Shown piece by piece: positions 59,176 to 64,000 of a stretch of 64,000 nucleotides of DNA. The DNA comes from an uncultured Bacteroidota bacterium (GTDB lineage Bacteria; Bacteroidota; Bacteroidia; Bacteroidales; UBA12481), in assembly GCA_903851365.1 (NCBI GenBank), contig CAINOB010000001.1, positions 1 through 64,000 of the forward strand, read 5' to 3'. The notes under the pieces are model-generated. The model made no database searches. It was not told the DNA's origin and worked only from the letters and a program-made list of their open reading frames with translations. Position 1 is the first letter of the stretch. Each line of letters opens with the position of its first letter. Made by a program: the position numbers and the translations under genes.

Positions 59176-60837
59176 TTAATTAAAGCGATAAGTGACCCCT
59201 AATTGTGCCTGAAAATTGAAAACATTCACCCCCGGGTTCCACCAGGAATCAATGATCTCACTGGGGACATAAAGGTGTTCGTAGTTGTAAGAGTTGATGA
59301 AGCTCAGTTGGGTGAAGAAGAGGAAATTCTTATAGGCATATTGGCCATTGAGCGTGGCCATAAAATCTACCCAGTGAGCCCTGATATCGTGTATCGCCAG
59401 ATAATGAAAATCATTATTATGCACATAACGCTCCAACCGTAAGCCAACTAGAACTAACCTCCTAACCTCTAGGCTCCTAGCCTCTCTTTGATTAACCCAG
59501 GAGATGTCCAAAGTTTGCAAATTACTCCCAGGCCCGATCCCTGCACCTAACAGCTGTCCTTGCTGCGTATACCCCACTTTAACATTGGAATGCAGATACC
59601 ACGGACCAGAAGAGCGATACAGCATCCCTACCCTGGAATTCTCCATATGAGTGAGTTCCAGTCCAACCTGAATAAACTGATCAGTTTTGTGATTAAAGGG
59701 AATCATTTTCTTAAAGCCGGTTATCCATGCAGAGGAGTGCTCCGGTTCTAAAAAGAAATCCCGGAAGTTCCAGGCATGATCATCGCGACCGAACTCCAGA
59801 TAAATTTCTGCCCTTTCCTTTTGCCAGAGCCAGCGCATAAACACCGAAGCCAGCTGGTTCGATTTTGCTTCTTCTGTTGTAGTATTGCCGGCATCCTTTT
59901 TAGTCAGCGGAGTAATTACCGGAAGATAATCTGAGAAACTGGTGCCCTGATCTTTATGATATACCTGAAAAGCACGTGTGGCGCCAAGGAACAAACCCTT
60001 CACCCAACGGGGTTGCCAGGTTATCGCCAAACCATTGAAATAGGTCCAGTCGTTGGGTTTTGGATGGTTGTAATAACTTTTATAACCCGGATTTGCCGTA
60101 TCGGGCACTGCCTGATAAAATCCGGAGGAGTCCAAACGGCCAACAACCAATTGAACTTCAAATGAGCCGATCGGTGTTTTAACAGGCTTGGTCGTATTCA
60201 GTGTTATATGCTTGAATCCTGGAGCGGTGTTGGTCATCAGCAAGGAGTTATGATAACCTGGGCCCCACCATAGGTTTTCATTGGATATCCCCAATGAAAC
60301 CGGACCTGCATTGAGCCGTACGCTGCTCTGGCCCCAGAACAATCTTGAATAAGGTTTATCCCCGAACCGTTCAGGCAGATCGATATTCGCGTTAAACTCA
60401 TACCAGGCCGACCACACATTTACCGGATGCTCCGCCGGGAATGTTTCGAACGGTTTGTTCTCGGCATATACGTATTCAGGTCTGAGCTGAACAGTAAGCG
60501 GACCTAATTTGGCAAACACCCCGGCACTTGCTATCGACTCAAATCCCCGGGCGGGAATCATGGCTCCATCATTCATGCTGTAAGGATGATGTGTGGTATA
60601 CTGAGTCAGCAGGGTTACCGGCAATATCTTAAATTGAAATGGCTTACCCTTGGGAAATGCAGTATCCGGAAAAAGGGGCCGGAGGCAAAACGATACCAGG
60701 GAATCATTCTGGCCCGCAAGTTGTCCTCTCCGGAAAGCATCTTCCAATACAGGGGTTCCAACCGGCAGGGTTTGACTGATGCCAAACAGCGGCAGAAGGA
60801 TTATCCAAACAAGAATTGATACTTTCAAAAGCCTCAT
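59176..60837 (-). CDS. Capsule-assembly Wzi-like outer-membrane protein
   Basis: A 553-residue protein with signal peptide (MRLLKVSILVWIILLPLFGISQ) and beta-barrel architecture typical of the Bacteroidota Wzi/PF14052 family: RGFESIASAGVFAKLGPLTVQLRPEYVYAEN, RLFWGQSSVRLNAGPVSLGISNENLWWGPG and ITWQPRWVKGLFLGATR. In Gram-negative capsules Wzi anchors or organises the polymer at the cell surface. Adjacent wzx and glycosyltransferase genes support this. The C-terminal strand (FQAQLGVTYRFN) ends in an aromatic residue followed by Asn. No in-frame repeats were noticed in this gene. Confidence 0.85.
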   Translation of the reverse strand: MRLLKVSILVWIILLPLFGISQTLPVGTPVLEDAFRRGQLAGQNDSLVSFCLRPLFPDTAFPKGKPFQFKILPVTLLTQYTTHHPYSMNDGAMIPARGFESIASAGVFAKLGPLTVQLRPEYVYAENKPFETFPAEHPVNVWSAWYEFNANIDLPERFGDKPYSRLFWGQSSVRLNAGPVSLGISNENLWWGPGYHNSLLMTNTAPGFKHITLNTTKPVKTPIGSFEVQLVVGRLDSSGFYQAVPDTANPGYKSYYNHPKPNDWTYFNGLAITWQPRWVKGLFLGATRAFQVYHKDQGTSFSDYLPVITPLTKKDAGNTTTEEAKSNQLASVFMRWLWQKERAEIYLEFGRDDHAWNFRDFFLEPEHSSAWITGFKKMIPFNHKTDQFIQVGLELTHMENSRVGMLYRSSGPWYLHSNVKVGYTQQGQLLGAGIGPGSNLQTLDISWVNQREARSLEVRRLVLVGLRLERYVHNNDFHYLAIHDIRAHWVDFMATLNGQYAYKNFLFFTQLSFINSYNYEHLYVPSEIIDSWWNPGVNVFNFQAQLGVTYRFN

Positions 60838-60866
60838 TGCAAAATTTCTTTCATTGGCTCCCCCAG

Positions 60867-62018
60867 TTAAAACTGGCGGTTATTAATAATCTTCCTTAGC
60901 GAATCCGCAACAAATTGGCGTTCCTCATCAGTGATGCATGTACTGGAAGGCAAGCACAGCCCAATATTGAACAGGCGTTCTGAGGTTCCGTCGACATACG
61001 CCGGGCAATCTTTAAAAACAGGTTGCAGATGCATTGGCTTCCAAAGTGAACGGGTTTCTATATTGAGTTTTTCTAATTTTTTGCGGATTTTTTCAGGTGC
61101 CAGCCTGTCCGTTTTTTTGGGATCGATCAAAATGGTCGTCAGCCAGTGATTTGAATAAAACCGGTCATCCGGTTCTTCCAAAAAGGTGATACAGTCCATA
61201 TCCTTGAGAGCTTCTTTGTAGAAAAAGAAGTTTTCCCGCCGCTTTGAGATCCGCTCATCAAAAACATCCATCTGGCCTCTTCCGATGGCTGCACAAATAT
61301 TGCTCATCCGGTAATTATAACCGATCTCGGTGTGCTCGTAGTGGGGAAAATCATCACGCGCCTGGGTCGAAAGAAAGTATGCCTGATTGCAGTACTCCTC
61401 ATTATTGGATATAAATGCCCCGCCTGCAGAGGTGGTTATAGCTTTGTTCCCGTTAAAGGACAAGATCCCGATTTCGCCAAAAGTACCGCAAGCCTGACCG
61501 TTGAATTTCGAACCGATTGCCTCTGCTGCATCTTCGATCACGGGGATTTCATATCGGTTGGCAATCTCCATGATTTCGTCCAACCGTGCCGGCATACCAT
61601 AAAGGTCAACGGCAATAATTGCTTTTGGTTTCTTGCCCTTTTTAATACGGTCCCTTATCGCTTCTTCAAGCATCGCGGGTTGCATGTTCCAGGTTGCAAG
61701 TTCAGATTCAATAAATATCGGGAGTGCTTTCTGATAAACGATGGGATTTGCCGAAGCAGAAAAAGTGAAACTTGAGCAGATAACTTCGTCACCCTGCTCA
61801 ACACCCAGAATGATCAGAGCAAGATGAATTGCTGCTGTTCCGGAGGAAAGGCAGCTCACATATCCGACGCCGGTAACACGTTTCAGGTCTTCAGCAAAAG
61901 CTTCAACATTTGCCCCATTCGGAAAGATCTGATTCTTTCGGAATGCATCCTCGATATAGAGCATTTCGCGGCCCGACATATGTGGTGTGGAGAGAAAAAT
62001 TAGTTTCCGTTTAAGCAT
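60867..62018 (-). CDS. DegT/DnrJ/EryC1/StrS aminotransferase
   Basis: A 383-residue PLP-dependent sugar aminotransferase. LSSGTAAIHLALIILGVEQGDEVICSSFTF binds PLP phosphate, VIEDAAEAIGSKFNGQACGTFGEIGILSFNGNKAIT contains the PLP-binding Lys (NGNK) and the Asp contacting the pyridine nitrogen. The C-terminal ETRSLWKPMHLQPVFKD is typical. Sequence type resembles PglE/WbpE-like enzymes that make 4-amino-4,6-dideoxy or 3-amino sugars on UDP. It could complete a diacetamido-sugar pathway with the 6-dehydrogenase and WbpB-like genes, or bacillosamine synthesis feeding the PglC-type transferase nearby. No 4,6-dehydratase for UDP-GlcNAc is in the window. Confidence 0.9.
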   Translation of the reverse strand: MLKRKLIFLSTPHMSGREMLYIEDAFRKNQIFPNGANVEAFAEDLKRVTGVGYVSCLSSGTAAIHLALIILGVEQGDEVICSSFTFSASANPIVYQKALPIFIESELATWNMQPAMLEEAIRDRIKKGKKPKAIIAVDLYGMPARLDEIMEIANRYEIPVIEDAAEAIGSKFNGQACGTFGEIGILSFNGNKAITTSAGGAFISNNEEYCNQAYFLSTQARDDFPHYEHTEIGYNYRMSNICAAIGRGQMDVFDERISKRRENFFFYKEALKDMDCITFLEEPDDRFYSNHWLTTILIDPKKTDRLAPEKIRKKLEKLNIETRSLWKPMHLQPVFKDCPAYVDGTSERLFNIGLCLPSSTCITDEERQFVADSLRKIINNRQF

Positions 62019-62063
62019 GGTCTTTTATACAAGTATTCGGCAGCCCTAGCAACTTTTAGGAAT

Positions 62064-62504
62064 TCAATCAATTGGATTCAGAACCTGATATCCCAATTCC
62101 TTAACAACTTCGCATAAAGTTTCATCGCTGCAGACGAACAACCATTTTTTTTCCGCTACCAAGGAGAAGGTAGCAATATGGATTGCATCTAAGGTTCGTA
62201 ATCCATGGACCTTACCAAATTTTTGAAGCATATTAGCTGCTTCGTCAAGTATTAACTGGTTCAAACTTTCAAGATTGAAACGGTTTAACTGATCATTAAA
62301 TCCTGAAACTGCATCTTTTAACTGAACATTGTCAATTTGATGGTTCCGGTATTTCCGGTAAAATGCACTTATTATTTCGAGGCGTGCCAACTCTGAAATA
62401 AAAATTTGATTGCGTTGGTTCACAATCAATTGTGTCACACGATCAGTTCCTTGTTCAATATTAAAAAACTTAACAAGAGCTGATGTATCAAAAAAAACAT
62501 TCAT
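62064..62504 (-). CDS. PIN-domain toxin (VapC type)
   Basis: A 146-residue PIN-fold RNase. Conserved acidic residues: FFDTSALVK (Asp), ISELARLEIISAFYR (Glu), LRTLDAIHIAT (Asp) and FVCSDETLCEVVKELG (Asp). Typical VapC order and length. It overlaps the 71-residue gene upstream by 4 bp and is probably coupled to it. It lies between the aminotransferase and sugar-transferase genes. Confidence 0.87.
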   Translation of the reverse strand: MNVFFDTSALVKFFNIEQGTDRVTQLIVNQRNQIFISELARLEIISAFYRKYRNHQIDNVQLKDAVSGFNDQLNRFNLESLNQLILDEAANMLQKFGKVHGLRTLDAIHIATFSLVAEKKWLFVCSDETLCEVVKELGYQVLNPID

Positions 62505-62716
62505 AATGTCTCCCTGCGTTCCTGAATAATTTCATTCGAAAGGTTGCCTATACCTTTTAATGCCTCTCTTACTTTCAGATAGGGAGAATTCACGTGGGAA
62601 ACCCGAATTCGCAATTTCTTTTTTTCATGAAGCCAAAGAATAATATCGTGCAGTTTCATTAATTCATGTGGACTAAGCTGTGATATCTCTTTGTCTATCT
62701 TTTCTTTAACTGTCAT
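62501..62716 (-). CDS. VapB-like antitoxin
   Basis: A 71-residue small charged protein directly upstream of the PIN toxin with a 4-bp overlap. IDKEISQLSPHELMKLHDII resembles an N-terminal dimerisation or DNA-binding helix region, and the C-terminal basic part (LRIRVSHVN, ALKGIGNLSNEI) could wrap the toxin. No clear AbrB or RHH motif; the assignment rests mainly on size, overlap and position. Confidence 0.65.
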   Translation of the reverse strand: MTVKEKIDKEISQLSPHELMKLHDIILWLHEKKKLRIRVSHVNSPYLKVREALKGIGNLSNEIIQERRETL

Positions 62717-62754
62717 ATCTAAATACTATTGATCAAACAAAGTTACAAAAAACA

Positions 62755-63342
62755 TCACCTTCTACCCAAAACCGTAAGAATGATTATTTTGATATCCAAT
62801 AGAAACGAGCGATTCTCGATATATTCCAGATTGATCCTCACCTTATCCGGGAATAGCACTTCATCATTGAATTTAACGGGTTCTGATTGCTGTGCCAGCA
62901 GTTCTTCCTCATTTGAATACTTCAATGTAGCAAGTCCGGTAATGCCTGGCCTTAAATTCAGGATCCTTCTGTCGTTTCCGGTCAGCTTATCGGCATATCC
63001 GGGAACATCCGGCCGCGGACCTACCAAACTCATTTCACCAATCAAAACATTCCAAAGCTCAGGCAACTCATCCAGTTTATATCGGCGAAGGAATCTTCCA
63101 ACCGTTGTAATCCGGCTCTCGCCAGCCACAGTAATAGAATTCCCTCCATGACCAGGTTTCATCGTGCAAAACTTGACCAATGTGAACAATTTTCCATGTC
63201 GGCCGACTCTTATCTGACGGAAAAATACGGGATTGTCCGGTATGGCTAACCTTAGCCATATCGCAATAAAAAGCAAAACCGGGCTCAAAAGGATAAGTCC
63301 GGCAAATGATGCTGTGATATCGAATAAACGTTTGCTAAACAC
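62755..63342 (-). CDS. Initiating sugar transferase (PglC/WcaJ-type)
   Basis: Membrane-bound phosphoglycosyl transferase, the first step of polysaccharide unit assembly on undecaprenyl phosphate. One N-terminal membrane helix (ITASFAGLILLSPVLLFIAIW) is followed by FFRQIRVGRHGKLFTLVKFCTM, RRYKLDELPELWNVLIGEMSLVGPRP (the catalytic Asp-Glu pair in LDELP) and RPGITGLA. A GTG start at 63342 (VFSKRLFDITASF) overlaps the upstream glycosyltransferase by 8 bp and fits family starts better than the ATG at 63399, which overlaps by 65 bp. Short PglC-like form without the large N-terminal domain of WcaJ. Confidence 0.88.
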   Translation of the reverse strand: MFSKRLFDITASFAGLILLSPVLLFIAIWLRLAIPDNPVFFRQIRVGRHGKLFTLVKFCTMKPGHGGNSITVAGESRITTVGRFLRRYKLDELPELWNVLIGEMSLVGPRPDVPGYADKLTGNDRRILNLRPGITGLATLKYSNEEELLAQQSEPVKFNDEVLFPDKVRINLEYIENRSFLLDIKIIILTVLGRR

Positions 63343-64000
63343 CGATAGAATCCAGTATTTTTTGTGCAATGGAGGTATACCCAAGCTCCTTTTCTGCATA
63401 TACTTTCCCCTTCATTCCCATGTCTGTTCGTTCCGATGGTTTCAGAATTGCGAGTTGAGTAATAGCGGCAGCAATTTCATTTGTCCGTTCGGCAGGAACA
63501 CGAAGACCGCAGCCTACCTGTTCAACCAGACTATTCGGATCGTCGACTGCAAAAACGATCGGTTTTCCGGCAAGCATGTAATCAGTCACCTTATTAAAAG
63601 AAGTGCCGTAAGTGTGTAAAATACTACTGATACCGCCAGCAAATAATATGTCGCATCGACTTAAAAAATCAGGGATAGCAGATTTAGAAATGGATGGAAG
63701 AAAGTAAATATTCTCCAGATCTTTTACCAGCTCAGTTAACCTTTCTTTTTCAGATCCGTTCCCCACCATAACGATAGCAAAATTCAAACTCGCAGGAATC
63801 AACCGGGCTGCTCCAATCAGGCTCGCCAAAGCATTGGAGGGAGCATATCCCCCGGCATAACCAACAATAATTTTCGATTGACTTTTTAAATTCTCAAACA
63901 TTGCTGATGCTCCAAAGGAACAGGCATGGAGCCTGCAGATTGATCATCCACTGAGTATCCGTTAGGGATATAAATAAATTTTTCCGGTTTCATTCCATGA
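63335..64000 (-). CDS. Family 4 glycosyltransferase, partial and apparently frameshifted
   Basis: C-terminal half of a GT-B-fold retaining glycosyltransferase: IIVGYAGGYAPSNALASLIGAARL, FAIVMVGNGSEKERLTELV, KSAIPDFLSRCDILF, SFNKVTDYMLAGKPIVF. The reading frame from about 63901 to 63335 is open. Upstream, the preceding conserved segment (PEKFIYIPNGYSVDDQSAG, to the window edge at 64000) lies in a different frame, which stops at 63886-63888. A single missing base near 63900 would join them with the spacing expected between the IPNG and GYAG motifs. A start at 63901 alone would give only a C-terminal domain. Gene continues beyond the window. Confidence 0.8.

Overview
The window looks like a chromosomal piece of a Bacteroidota (Bacteroidetes) bacterium, probably an uncultured Bacteroidales-like lineage. 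The evidence is two proteins with C-terminal type IX secretion (T9SS) sorting domains, a GldA-type ABC ATPase, a RemB-like protein, Bacteroidota-style promoters (TTTG, about 20 bp, TAnnTTTG) and SPII lipoproteins. No rRNA, tRNA or CRISPR array was found.

Layout. 0-9.7 kb holds unlinked single genes: a DUF2339-like membrane protein, an alpha/beta hydrolase lipoprotein, a cold-shock-domain protein, a small lipoprotein, a secreted M14 carboxypeptidase, a Cache-like lipoprotein and a membrane-anchored AraC regulator. 10-27.6 kb is one gene for a 5840-residue secreted adhesin made of six blocks of Ig/PKD/DUF11-like repeats plus a T9SS tail. 27.9-32.9 kb holds housekeeping genes (mtnA, a HAD phosphatase, gldA-like, ispG) and a CpsB/YwqE-type PHP phosphatase. 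33-64 kb is an extended surface-polysaccharide region. It covers nucleotide-sugar synthesis (wbpB-like dehydrogenase, UDP-sugar 6-dehydrogenase, wecB, gmd, a disrupted fcl, a GalU-like enzyme and two unusual nucleotidyltransferase/GHMP-kinase fusions), export and assembly (Wzx flippase, Wzi and RemB-like barrels), a PglC/WcaJ-type initiating transferase, glycosyltransferases and a DegT aminotransferase. Toxin-antitoxin-like or nuclease modules lie between these genes: AbiEi/AbiEii, HEPN-MNT, VapBC, AAA-DUF4143 and a GIY-YIG nuclease.

The most unusual property is a dense population of short dispersed repeats, about forty segments in at least ten classes (called R1-R10 here). They cluster at gene 3' ends and in convergent intergenic regions, and they also lie in frame inside core genes (ispG, mtnA, metK, gmd, the NagB-PIG-L fusion, the RemB-like gene). 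Several supply the stop codon or the apparent start codon of a gene, and one coincides with the frameshift in fcl. Class R4 is a palindromic element of about 58 bp with eight copies here. Two near-identical copies in opposite orientation bracket the small GIY-YIG nuclease gene, so the nuclease is a candidate mobilising agent for R4.
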